Below are positions 8,243 through 17,045 of a stretch of DNA of 64,000 nucleotides, piece after piece (the first letter of the stretch is position 1; each line of letters starts with the position of its first letter). The DNA comes from Clostridia bacterium. Lineage in GTDB: Bacteria > Bacillota > Clostridia > Oscillospirales > Acutalibacteraceae. The notes below the pieces were generated by a model. The model saw only the letters and a list, made by a program, of their open reading frames with translations, had not been told where the DNA came from and searched no databases. The stretch covers positions 1 to 64,000 of the forward strand of contig JAFUIY010000111.1 in NCBI GenBank assembly GCA_017473925.1. The letters are read 5' to 3'. The position numbers and the translations under genes were made by a program.

Positions 8243-9532
8243 TTAACCAAGCCTGAAAATGTTATTGCTGTGGGCAAGCTGTATTTCCGTACCGGGATGG
8301 ACTCTGACCGACTCATTGTACGCAAGTCTGTCTTTTTTGACATACGTTCCGTTCATTGACACATCTGTTACAAAAAAGCAATCCTGTGCAGCACTGAAAC
8401 TTATCATACAATGGGTGCGGCTGACCTTATTATTATCCTCTGTTATAACAAGATCACTGAAAGCAGGATGTCTGCCGATCTTAATGATTTCACCGTCTTT
8501 TATCTCAATAGCAAAACCTTTGTATGTACCTGAAACACCGTAAATTTTGTTTGACTCAACAGACGGAATGACATAATAACTTTTTACATTTTCCTTGTTA
8601 TAATAATAATCTGACATATTTCTGTTTCCATTATAATGATCTGAATTGAGCTTCTTATCAGTTTTTGTTTCATTAGCAATAACCTGCGATGAAACAGAAG
8701 TTTTTTGTTTTGCAGTTCTGTTCAGCAAAAAAAAGATTAAAACAACAACGATACATGCTGATATACAGATTATCAATGCAGTTATAAGCAAAAGCTCTGT
8801 TTGGCTGCATGAATTCTCCTCATATTGCGTTAGAATATCCTCTGCAATATCATCAAACATTTCATCAGCATTATCAGGAAAATATGCAGCTCCATCTGCA
8901 ATATCTTTAAGAAGTCTTATAGCAAGCTGTGTTTCAATATCGCATTCTTCGGGTGAATCTGAATCCTCACCGTCAAAAAAACCGATAGAATACACGTCAG
9001 CTATCGGATTAAGCTTTTCTGTTACATAATCATATACTTTATTTGCATATTCAACATCACACTCAGGAAACCTGTCGTTATATTCTCCGTCTTTGATATA
9101 CGAACCTGCAGAAGGTACCCCCACAGACATAAAAACTATTTTTATTGATTCTGAATCATCATTATCAGATTCAATCAAAGAATAAACAAGCTCACAAGCT
9201 GAAATCATATTTTTTTCACCAAATGCCGGAAGCTGCTCTATAACATTTTTAATTTTATCATAATTACTTGTCAGACCACATTCCTTATAAGCATAGGAGG
9301 AATATGAAACAATCGCAATTCTGTTGTTTTTGTCAGCAGCAAGGATTTCACGACAGAAGCTGAGTGCTGAATCCTTGATATCATCCTCTATTGATTTCAT
9401 GCTTTCAGAACAATCAAGAACAAGAACCGTATCAAAAGACCGGTCTGTCCATTTTGCACAAACCGTAAGCTGAGACGGTAACAACACTGATAATAAAAAA
9501 GAAAATATACTGAAAATGATTTTTTTTATCAC
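8243..9532 (-). CDS. vWA-TM-FHA surface sensor protein
   Basis: This 429-aa protein has a signal peptide or N-terminal anchor (residues 1-25), an outer vWA domain (~32-235) with the metal-site motif DCSES (Asp40, Ser42, Ser44), a membrane helix (~260-285), and an inner FHA domain (~345-429) with IGR, SRTH and NGTY. An outer ligand-binding vWA joined to an inner phosphothreonine-binding FHA domain is the layout of a receptor that recruits phosphorylated partners. The start codon is GTG behind AGGAG. It begins a new transcription unit after a terminator, with an AT-rich stretch including a TATAAT box before it. The FHA domain is closely similar to those of the 341-aa and kinase-FHA proteins of the cluster. 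Confidence 0.8.
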   Translation of the reverse strand: MIKKIIFSIFSFLLSVLLPSQLTVCAKWTDRSFDTVLVLDCSESMKSIEDDIKDSALSFCREILAADKNNRIAIVSYSSYAYKECGLTSNYDKIKNVIEQLPAFGEKNMISACELVYSLIESDNDDSESIKIVFMSVGVPSAGSYIKDGEYNDRFPECDVEYANKVYDYVTEKLNPIADVYSIGFFDGEDSDSPEECDIETQLAIRLLKDIADGAAYFPDNADEMFDDIAEDILTQYEENSCSQTELLLITALIICISACIVVVLIFFLLNRTAKQKTSVSSQVIANETKTDKKLNSDHYNGNRNMSDYYYNKENVKSYYVIPSVESNKIYGVSGTYKGFAIEIKDGEIIKIGRHPAFSDLVITEDNNKVSRTHCMISFSAAQDCFFVTDVSMNGTYVKKDRLAYNESVRVHPGTEIQLAHSNNIFRLG

Positions 9533-9624
9533 ATGTGTTCACTCCTGACTGTTTATATATTATAAAACATTTGTAATAAATGAAATTATTGTCAAATTTA
9601 AAATATAATATTGAATTTTCTTAA

Positions 9625-9665
9625 AGAAAAGACAGGAAACAGAAATTATATCTGTTTCCTGCCAA
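9625..9665 (-). terminator. Intrinsic terminator inside the FHA cluster
   Basis: CAGGAAACAGA (9633-9643) pairs with TCTGTTTCCTG (9651-9661). Read on the minus strand, it is followed by a T-rich run. It follows the 341-aa FHA gene and splits the cluster into a large upstream and a small downstream unit. Confidence 0.8.
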
Positions 9666-9690
9666 AACAACCATAAGTATGATTAATAAA

Positions 9691-10716
9691 TCATCCGAGT
9701 CTGAATGAGTTTTTCTTGTCACCAAGATAAATCACTGTTCCTGCAGGGACAGATGAATATACACCATGAGGGAATCTTGCCTTATTATCCATTGTAAATG
9801 TGCCATTCTTAGATATATCATTGATGCTGTAAGTATTTGTTGCAGCATTGTAAGTAACACAGCAATGCATACGGCTGACATTCTGTGCATTTTCACCGAT
9901 AACAATCTGTGATGAACTGGGATCTCTACCGATTATCAATTCCTCATTATCATTAATCGGGAATGAAGCATCACGATACATTCCATTTACACCGGTAATT
10001 TTTCCTACTGCAACAGGAGGAGCATTATTGAATCCACCATACTGATTATCGCGATACTGCTCTCCACCATACTGATTACCGTACTGATCACTACCGTACT
10101 GATTACCACCATACTGATCTCCGCCAAACTGTTCTCCGTACTGGTCCGCACCATACTGAGCGTTGCTGAAGTCTGCATCAACAGCTTCGGGATATCTGCA
10201 TTTTACGGTACCGAGAATACCAAACAATGCTACACACAGCGCAAATATAAATACAATGAGGAACAAAATTCCCATAACGAGAATTATCGAACCGACAATA
10301 TCATCAATGAAATATCCTGCGGTATCCTCAAGAGTAGCCTTGGCAATAAACATAACAACTGCATGTGCAAGATAGAAAATAGAAACGAGTGCGCCTAAAA
10401 CTGTACCAAGAATGTATGAAAACTTTTTATTCATCGCAAAGCCGAGAATAGCAACAGCTAACAAACTAATGGCACAAATCCACACAACGGCAGTATAGAC
10501 ATTAAGAATCGTAACTACTTTTTTAATTTCCGCCTCTGCAATCAGGGATACGAGATCGATCAAGTCAAAATCCATCAACTCAGACGTTAGTTTTGCACCT
10601 GAACCAATGATACTTACAAAAATAGCATTAGCAAATACCATCAAAGAACCGATTAATGAAAAAACCGGCATCAACCAACGAAAAGCGTAACCGCTCTGAC
10701 CTTTTTGAAGTCCCAT
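9691..10716 (-). CDS. Multi-pass membrane protein with QYG-repeat linker and C-terminal FHA domain
   Basis: This 341-aa protein has four predicted membrane helices (within ~10-175), a low-complexity linker of Gln-Tyr-Gly units (~188-228; GGDQYGGNQYGSDQYG is typical), and a canonical FHA domain (~245-341) with IIGRDP, SRMHC and KNGTF. It would hold a phosphothreonine-reading domain at the inner face of the membrane. The linker is encoded by near-repeated 12- to 15-nt units between about 10040 and 10165 and may vary in length between strains. AGGAG lies 8 nt before the ATG. It is the last gene of the long upstream transcription unit. Confidence 0.75.
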   Translation of the reverse strand: MGLQKGQSGYAFRWLMPVFSLIGSLMVFANAIFVSIIGSGAKLTSELMDFDLIDLVSLIAEAEIKKVVTILNVYTAVVWICAISLLAVAILGFAMNKKFSYILGTVLGALVSIFYLAHAVVMFIAKATLEDTAGYFIDDIVGSIILVMGILFLIVFIFALCVALFGILGTVKCRYPEAVDADFSNAQYGADQYGEQFGGDQYGGNQYGSDQYGNQYGGEQYRDNQYGGFNNAPPVAVGKITGVNGMYRDASFPINDNEELIIGRDPSSSQIVIGENAQNVSRMHCCVTYNAATNTYSINDISKNGTFTMDNKARFPHGVYSSVPAGTVIYLGDKKNSFRLG

Positions 10717-10746
10717 TTAAAACACTCCTAAACCTATTTGAAATGA

Positions 10747-11358
10747 TTATTCTGCCTTTTCAGACTTTTTCACATCGTTCCAACTGAACTTACCTGCTGT
10801 ACAGAAAGGTACAAACATAAGTTTGGATTCACCGACCTGAAGTACATCGTAAGCCTTGATTTCAACAGAACTGAGAACAACAGAATCATTCAGATAGCAA
10901 AGTTCGCGTGCTTCACCAGGCTGAACAATGAAAATATTGTTCTTGGGTTCATAAAGAACAACAGCATGCTTTTCTCTTGAAACTGTCTTGTCAGCTGAAA
11001 GAACAACATCCATTGTTGCAGCTCTTCCGATAAAGTTTCTACCGACCTTAAGTCTGAAATCTTCACCGAAATGCTCACCATCGATGCAGATAAGCCAACC
11101 AACAACAGGTTCTATACCAATTGAACCCTGGAAGTAACCGACAGTTTCCTGACCATTTTCTGTTTTTTCGGGAACAGGGGCTGTCTGAAGAATTGTTGCT
11201 GACAGAGGTTCTGTCTGAGCAAGTTCTGAAGGAATTGTTGCAACAGGCATGCTTACAGTAGCATCATAAGCAGCACCGCCGAGATCATTACAGTGAGGAC
11301 AGATATCAAATCTGTCAGCATCATAAAAATGTCCTTTTTCGCAACGTGTTAAATTCAT
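10747..11358 (-). CDS. Small soluble zinc-finger/FHA protein
   Basis: This 203-aa protein starts with a compact zinc-finger-like motif (CEKGHFYD, then CPHC) and ends in an FHA-like domain (~95-190) with VGRNFIG and SREKHAVV. The Arg-to-His spacing in SREKH is one residue longer than usual. Between them are Thr-rich segments (DATVSMPV, ETVGYFQ) that could be kinase targets. It is a close paralog of the 205-aa protein at 15558-16175. An in-frame ATG lies 30 nt further upstream, but AGGAG sits 9 nt before the ATG at 11358, so I start there. It likely acts as a GarA-like soluble adaptor; this is inference. Confidence 0.65.
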   Translation of the reverse strand: MNLTRCEKGHFYDADRFDICPHCNDLGGAAYDATVSMPVATIPSELAQTEPLSATILQTAPVPEKTENGQETVGYFQGSIGIEPVVGWLICIDGEHFGEDFRLKVGRNFIGRAATMDVVLSADKTVSREKHAVVLYEPKNNIFIVQPGEARELCYLNDSVVLSSVEIKAYDVLQVGESKLMFVPFCTAGKFSWNDVKKSEKAE

Positions 11359-11388
11359 AAAATCCATCTCCTGAAATTTTTTTTGCAA

Positions 11389-12387
11389 TTACATATATTT
11401 AAAAATAATTACAGACGTATTGTCCTGATGCGGAGCCATTTTTCCGCAGGCAGCATCAACCATGGCATTTGCTGCCAGATTCATATTACCCGGGAATGAC
11501 TTTAATATAGCTACAAGCTCATCTTCAGACAAAAGACGATATAATCCGTCACTGCAAAGAATTACAGTGTCATTAGGCAGAAGCCTGAATGGTTTTTCAT
11601 TTACATCCATATACTTGACACCGTTCATTCCCATGTAACTGATAAGCGCATCCTTATATTTATTATTCTCAGCGTCAGCCTGTGTGATTTCGCCAAGCTT
11701 AACCTGTTCTTTAAGAATCAGCATATAGTTGTGATCCCTGTTGACCTGAACAATTTCATTATTTCTGACAATATACATGTGACTGTCACCTACACAGCCC
11801 CAGTATAAATTACCGCAATCGACAATTATTGAAACAAATGTTGAACCCGCTTTCATGAGTTCACCTTTCTCATTTTTAAGAGCTGCAACATTTTCATCGA
11901 TTTTATCAATGATGTTTTTATAAAAAACCGGATAGTCTGAAAGACCTGGGGCTGAGAAGAAATCTTCATAGAAGATTTTTGCACAAAGTGCACTTGCAGT
12001 CTCGCCTCCCTGAAGACCTCCCATACCGTCACAGACAGCAGCAATAAATTTACCGTTAAATGCAGGCGAAACACTGTTTCCTATGCCAACGATTAATGAA
12101 TCCTGTTGTGACTTCCTTGTGCCGATATGTGATGCAACGCCAACATTGATAACAGAATTACTGCCAAGAACCGTTGTTTTGTCAGACGAAACATTGTCAA
12201 AATGCCGTAACTCATCATTATCATCAATCACCAATTGTGTAATGGCTGTAGCAGATGAACCCGAAACACCATTTTCAATACCGTGGTTATATTTATATCT
12301 TTCAACATCATCAAGAACTACAGTAAACTGCTGAGAATCACTGACAGGTACATATTCTTTAGATTTTTTTTCTTTTCTTTTTTTCAC
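11389..12387 (-). CDS. PP2C-type Ser/Thr protein phosphatase with N-terminal extension
   Basis: This 332-aa phosphatase has the PP2C metal-binding motifs (VCDGMGGLQGGE near 115-126, GDSHMY, SDGLYRLL, DNTSVII) over residues ~85-330. The first ~80 residues are a basic, flexible extension not found in the other two PP2C proteins of the cluster. It contains SSDKTTVLGS, which resembles the ETTVL repeats of the 468-aa FHA protein and may be a docking phosphothreonine. It is expected to reverse the phosphorylation made by the adjacent kinase. The GTG start lies 3 nt after the kinase stop, with AGGA inside the kinase 3' end, so the two are probably translationally coupled. Confidence 0.85.
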   Translation of the reverse strand: MKKRKEKKSKEYVPVSDSQQFTVVLDDVERYKYNHGIENGVSGSSATAITQLVIDDNDELRHFDNVSSDKTTVLGSNSVINVGVASHIGTRKSQQDSLIVGIGNSVSPAFNGKFIAAVCDGMGGLQGGETASALCAKIFYEDFFSAPGLSDYPVFYKNIIDKIDENVAALKNEKGELMKAGSTFVSIIVDCGNLYWGCVGDSHMYIVRNNEIVQVNRDHNYMLILKEQVKLGEITQADAENNKYKDALISYMGMNGVKYMDVNEKPFRLLPNDTVILCSDGLYRLLSEDELVAILKSFPGNMNLAANAMVDAACGKMAPHQDNTSVIIFKYM

Positions 12388-12390
12388 GGC

Positions 12391-13821
12391 TTATTCCTCA
12401 ACTTCTTCAGTTTTAACCATCAGCATACAATCCCTGCGAACAAGAAAAAACCTCTGACCTGATGCGACTCTGTATGTCCGGTTAACATAGAATCTTTCAT
12501 TGGTATCAAAGAAAGTACCGTTTGTTGAAAGATCTGTAATATAAAACAATCGTTCTTTTGAACTGAAAGATACGGTACAATGAATTCTGCTGATTTCACT
12601 TATATAATCAAGAACAAGATCGCTTGATTGAACAGAACGACCTATTTTTATTGTCTGGCCATCTTCCACAGTAATAGAATTACCGCTTTTTATACCGTCA
12701 GCAATATAAACCTTTCCGACTACCCTTTTTCTGGTGACATGGGTTACAGGTTCTACAGAGACTCCGTTAGTATGTGTAATAGTAGTATCAATTCGTCCGG
12801 TCGGTAATATGTCATTCAATCTGACAAAACCGTTCAATGAGGTCATTATTCTTGAATGGAATTCACTCATCGACTGTGGTCTCTGACGGAAATCAAGCAT
12901 CATTGCTCTGTCTATTTCATCAGAGAATGCCTTAGGAACATTTATACCGAGCTCATAAAGTGTTGGCTGTCGTGTTCCCCTTGCCCTGAAAAGAGCATCA
13001 ACTATCGTCTGTCCGGAAAGAACATTATATATGGTTGCTGCAAGAGAGTAAACATCTGTCCACGGACCCTTATTGCCTGTTTTTGAATATGCTTCAGGAG
13101 GAGCAAAACCTGGTTTTAAAAGCACTGTAGGTGCATTATTACCGATAAAGTTTCGAGCAGCACCGAAATCAAGCAAAACAAAAGTCGGATGACCTGTACC
13201 TTTTCTGTCGTTCTTAACAAATATATTATCAGGACTTATATCTCTGTGCAGGAATCCTTTCTTATGAACTGCTTCAAGTGCAGGAGCACAAGTGTTAATA
13301 ACATCAGCAGCCATATCGAGTGAGATTTTTCCACCGGAATTTTTTGCATATTTTCTCAAGTCATTACCTTCAAGAAACTCCATTACGATATATGCAGTGT
13401 TGTTTTCTGAAAAGTAATTATAAAGTCTGACAATACTGGGAGTATCCCTGAGCTGATAAAGAAGTCTTGCTTCATCAAGAAACCTTTCCTTGGCATGTTC
13501 AAAAACATTTTTACCTTTTGATGTTGCTGCAGGATACACACCGTTATTCTCGGCATTTCTGACAGCAAATTCAGAAGGATAATACTCTTTTATTGCACAG
13601 CGGACATTCATTGCAAGATCAAGAGCAGCATATGTAATACCAAAACCGCCTTTACCTAGACAATGGCCGATAAGATAACGGTTATTCAGCATTGTAAACG
13701 CAGGAAGAACATTATCCGGCTGTGAATTAATTCTGCTGTACTGATATCCGCAGACAGAACATCTGTCACCACCGTTTGCCTGTGAAAAACAATGCGGACA
13801 ATTATCATATTTTAAATCCAT
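12391..13821 (-). CDS. Ser/Thr protein kinase with N-terminal zinc ribbon and C-terminal FHA domain
   Basis: This 476-aa soluble kinase has a zinc ribbon (CPHC then CSVC, residues 8-24), a Hanks-type kinase domain (~48-320) with LGKGGFG, CAIKEYY, HRDISPDN and LLDFGAA, and a canonical FHA domain (~375-470) with IGRSVQ, SRIHC and NGTFFD. The usual Lys after HRD is replaced by Ser, a known variant in bacteria. The FHA domain may bind the kinase's own phosphothreonines or those of partners. There is no membrane segment, unlike the second kinase at 25520-27463. The frame starts with GTG at 13833, but the ATG at 13821 is better placed after GGGGTG and begins the zinc ribbon. The PP2C gene follows by 3 nt. 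Confidence 0.85.
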   Translation of the reverse strand: MDLKYDNCPHCFSQANGGDRCSVCGYQYSRINSQPDNVLPAFTMLNNRYLIGHCLGKGGFGITYAALDLAMNVRCAIKEYYPSEFAVRNAENNGVYPAATSKGKNVFEHAKERFLDEARLLYQLRDTPSIVRLYNYFSENNTAYIVMEFLEGNDLRKYAKNSGGKISLDMAADVINTCAPALEAVHKKGFLHRDISPDNIFVKNDRKGTGHPTFVLLDFGAARNFIGNNAPTVLLKPGFAPPEAYSKTGNKGPWTDVYSLAATIYNVLSGQTIVDALFRARGTRQPTLYELGINVPKAFSDEIDRAMMLDFRQRPQSMSEFHSRIMTSLNGFVRLNDILPTGRIDTTITHTNGVSVEPVTHVTRKRVVGKVYIADGIKSGNSITVEDGQTIKIGRSVQSSDLVLDYISEISRIHCTVSFSSKERLFYITDLSTNGTFFDTNERFYVNRTYRVASGQRFFLVRRDCMLMVKTEEVEE

Positions 13822-13869
13822 TATTAATAACACCCCAGAGTCTGAACAAAAGCAGACCTTTCAGAAAAA

Positions 13870-15561
13870 TCAGAAACCAACTTTAATTTTTGTAAGACCT
13901 GCAGCAATAATATCACCATTTCGCAACATCATTGTTCCTGTTATTCGGTTTCCATTAAGATATGTACCGTTTGTGGAGCCGAGATCTGTTACTGTGAGCT
14001 CACCGTTTCCTTGTGTTTCAAAAGCAAAATGCTGTCGGGAAAGTTTAACATCATCAATACAGATTTCACATGTATCAGACCTTCCGAAGATAAGGCTGGA
14101 AACAATTCTTGTCTTTATCTCGCTACGAACATTATTCGTCATTATTTCCAGATAGATTTCTCTGCCTTTGACACCATTGACAATATGATGTCTCACTTCA
14201 TAATTATTTTCATTTTCAACCTCAAAAAGTTCTTTGACTGTTGTAACCTTTCTCTTGCGTTTTACAGCAATAAGGACAAGAAGGATAATGATAATAATAA
14301 AGAACGGGATAAGAAGAATCCACCAATGATCAAGTATTTTAAGTGCTGTATTCTGTGCTTCAATTTTGATTGTAAGTTCAGATGGTTTATTAGCTGCAGC
14401 ACTGTCATCTGTAATACCTGAAAGATTGAATGTATATATATCTGTATAGAATCTACCTGTAAAATACAGCCTTGCAGTACATCTTGCATCATCATAACTG
14501 ACAGATTCAACGGAAACAGCTTTTCCGTCTTCATCAGTGATAACATATGAATCAGTTTTATCAGCACCGAGAACATTCTCAGAATAGACAATCTCAATGC
14601 ATTTTTCTTCAGCCAGATATTCAACCGTAAATGTAGGATTTGTTGTGTCGTCTTTTATACGTACTGCAGATTCATAAACAGTTACAACAGGAAGAACAAC
14701 ATCGTCAATACTGATTGAAAGATTCTTGTCCTTGTCACCAGCTTTATTGTTGCTTTTTTCAAAACTAAGCATCATACAAGAAAATGCCTTTGAAACAAGT
14801 TCATTGAAAACAGGATTAATCTGACTGACATTAAAAATATAGTTAGTACCACCTGAAATTCTTGAAATCTCACCGAGTTTGTCTTTTGCATTACTATCAG
14901 CATAGTCAAGACACATAGAATAAACAGGGAGTTCATGAGACTTAAGCAAATTCCTGGTTTCGTCAAAAGTACGTTTTGCTTTGTTATCTTCATCAACACC
15001 GTCTGTAAAAAGAATCAAAAACTGTCTGTCATAAAAATCCTTATCCTTGACTGCTTCTTCGTGTATCAGATAAAGAGCATCATAAAGGGCAGTATATCCG
15101 TTGCCTGTTGTACTAGTTTTATCAATCTTGGCAGCCGCTTCATCATAACTTTCGGTTCCGTCAAGAATCTGCTCAACATCCTGCGAGAAAGTATAGTATT
15201 TTACAGACTGTGCAGAACCAAGGTCTTTAATAAATGCCTTTGTACAATTTTTTATTGCATCATATGTTGCCGCAGAAACAGAACCTGATATATCTGCAAG
15301 GATATAAATACATGTGCTTGTAGAATCAGGATTGTACGCTGTTGCACCGTTATATTTCAGATTTTCACCATCAAGAGAGGCTTTGACAGATACACTGTCA
15401 TTAGAAACACCTGAAACATATACATTAATCTCAGGCAGATACATATCTACTGCTTCAGCATATCTGTCTGCAGTAACAGTTGCATTATCCTGTGCATATA
15501 CAGAAATAACCGAAGAAATAATCAGAATTATAGTTATAATTAAAGAAAAAAGGCGTTTCAT
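13870..15561 (-). CDS. Secreted vWA-TM-FHA receptor-like protein
   Basis: This 563-aa protein has a signal peptide (1-24), an outer vWA domain (~75-265) with the metal-site motif DISGS, a beta-sandwich region (~300-400; contains SYVITDEDGKAVSV, like SbsA-type Ig domains), a membrane helix (~425-445), and an inner FHA domain (~480-563) with IFGRSD, SRQHF and STNGTYLNG. The layout matches the 429-aa vWA-FHA protein, with a more canonical FHA domain. It may sense a surface ligand or force and pass it to the inner phosphothreonine network. Its ATG overlaps the stop of the upstream 205-aa FHA gene by 4 nt (ATGA), so they are translationally coupled. Confidence 0.8.
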   Translation of the reverse strand: MKRLFSLIITIILIISSVISVYAQDNATVTADRYAEAVDMYLPEINVYVSGVSNDSVSVKASLDGENLKYNGATAYNPDSTSTCIYILADISGSVSAATYDAIKNCTKAFIKDLGSAQSVKYYTFSQDVEQILDGTESYDEAAAKIDKTSTTGNGYTALYDALYLIHEEAVKDKDFYDRQFLILFTDGVDEDNKAKRTFDETRNLLKSHELPVYSMCLDYADSNAKDKLGEISRISGGTNYIFNVSQINPVFNELVSKAFSCMMLSFEKSNNKAGDKDKNLSISIDDVVLPVVTVYESAVRIKDDTTNPTFTVEYLAEEKCIEIVYSENVLGADKTDSYVITDEDGKAVSVESVSYDDARCTARLYFTGRFYTDIYTFNLSGITDDSAAANKPSELTIKIEAQNTALKILDHWWILLIPFFIIIIILLVLIAVKRKRKVTTVKELFEVENENNYEVRHHIVNGVKGREIYLEIMTNNVRSEIKTRIVSSLIFGRSDTCEICIDDVKLSRQHFAFETQGNGELTVTDLGSTNGTYLNGNRITGTMMLRNGDIIAAGLTKIKVGF

Positions 15562-16175
15562 TCGTTCCAGCTCCTGTCTTTATTACAAAATGGTACAAAG
15601 ATAAGCTCAGTTGATCCGACAATAATTCTGTCATCACAGTTAAGGAGAACAGGTTTATTCAGAAATTCATTATTGTGAAAAACAGCACCTTTGTCCGGTG
15701 TCAGAAAAAACTCATTCTGCTTAGGTTCATATACAACAGAAAAATGCATTGCAGGGAGAATCTCTTTGTCAGAGAAAACTATATCATTTGATGCATTTGA
15801 ACCACAGATATTTCTGCCTGTTTCAATAGTGAATGATTTACCCTTATCAGGGCCCTGTACACTGACAAGCCAACCTGCAGTAAAATTTCCTATTCCGCTG
15901 ATTTCAAAAAAACCGATAGTTGATTCAGAATCAGCCATTGCATCGTATTTATTTTCAACATCAAAAACGTCAAAAGAAGATACATTGGCATCCTTAGGTG
16001 AAAGCAATTCAGTGACACCACCATTAACCTCACCAAGCTTATAACCACTGACAGTAACCTGTGACTGAAGATCAAAACAATCAGAAGGGATTGAATCAAG
16101 TTTTTTACAAACTGGACATTCTTTTACTTTATCCGTATCATAATAATGTCCTACAGGACAAGTTATCAAAGCCAT
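15558..16175 (-). CDS. Small zinc-finger protein with degenerate FHA domain
   Basis: This 205-aa paralog of the 203-aa protein at 10747-11358 has the same N-terminal finger (CPVGHYYD, then CPVC) and C-terminal FHA fold (~110-200). The key phosphothreonine-binding Ser-Arg pair is missing: where the paralog has VSREKHAVV this one has ILPAMHFSVV. It probably keeps the fold but not phosphothreonine binding and may act by finger or protein contacts. A possible target segment, SESTIGFFE, lies in the middle. GAGGTG precedes the ATG. The gene overlaps the next vWA gene by 4 nt. Confidence 0.6.
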   Translation of the reverse strand: MALITCPVGHYYDTDKVKECPVCKKLDSIPSDCFDLQSQVTVSGYKLGEVNGGVTELLSPKDANVSSFDVFDVENKYDAMADSESTIGFFEISGIGNFTAGWLVSVQGPDKGKSFTIETGRNICGSNASNDIVFSDKEILPAMHFSVVYEPKQNEFFLTPDKGAVFHNNEFLNKPVLLNCDDRIIVGSTELIFVPFCNKDRSWNE

Positions 16176-16203
16176 AAAAACACCTCATAAATGAAATGAA
16201 TAT

Positions 16204-16947
16204 TTAATGATTGTCCGGAATATATCTGACAAGAATTGCTGATATATTATCTCTGTCTTCGCCTTCAGCCCTTTTTTCAGCAATTTTCACCATTCTACTG
16301 AGTGCAGCTTCGGCTGTAGGAACACTTGTAATAACGGAAAACATATCTTCTTCCATTACATACTGCCAGAAACCATCTGTACACATTAAAAAACTGTATG
16401 GAGCATCAAGTGTAACGTCAGTTGCATCTATCTCATGAGCATCATTATCAGTAAGCATACCCATTGCAGCCATAAGTGTTGAACGATCAGGATGCTGTCT
16501 TGCATCAACAACATCTGACATTCCTGCATCCATCATAAACTGTGCAAGTGAGTGATCAGGAGTTACGCTGACTAATCTTTCAGAATCGAAACAATATATT
16601 CTGGTATCACCAATATGTCCCCATGAGGCTTTATTACCTTCAATTGCAAGAATGGAAAGCGTTGAGGTCATACCCTGAGTGATGAACAATTCCTCTTTAG
16701 CTCTTAATAGATTTTTCTGAATACGGGTAAAACACTGCTCGAGAAATGTTGTTGAAAAACTATCTGCTTTTTCAGCAATCGAAATTGTATGATTACAGAC
16801 AAATCTCGACGCCATATCGCCTGAACCTTCACCGCCAAGACCGTCTGCAATAACAAAACAGAACCTGTCATCATCAGCAAAAAAACTGATATAGTCCTCA
16901 TTCACTTCCCTTGCACCGGGATTTGAATATACTGCAAAATCAATCAT
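16204..16947 (-). CDS. PP2C-type Ser/Thr protein phosphatase
   Basis: This 247-aa single-domain phosphatase has ADGLGGEGSGD, GHIGDTRIY, CTDGFWQY and DNISAILV, the usual metal-ligand motifs of bacterial Stp-type PP2C enzymes. It belongs to the same unit as the FHA and vWA genes. It is the second of three PP2C genes; the three differ clearly in sequence, which suggests separate targets. The frame opens at a GTG (16956), but GGCGGTGA ends 5 nt before the ATG at 16947, so I chose that start. Confidence 0.85.
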   Translation of the reverse strand: MIDFAVYSNPGAREVNEDYISFFADDDRFCFVIADGLGGEGSGDMASRFVCNHTISIAEKADSFSTTFLEQCFTRIQKNLLRAKEELFITQGMTSTLSILAIEGNKASWGHIGDTRIYCFDSERLVSVTPDHSLAQFMMDAGMSDVVDARQHPDRSTLMAAMGMLTDNDAHEIDATDVTLDAPYSFLMCTDGFWQYVMEEDMFSVITSVPTAEAALSRMVKIAEKRAEGEDRDNISAILVRYIPDNH

Positions 16948-17045
16948 GTAAGTCACCGCCTTACGAGTATTAGATTAACACAATAAATGTGAAAATAGTC
17001 AGAAATGTAAAAAAATGCACGTTTTTTGTAATATTTAGCTTAAAA

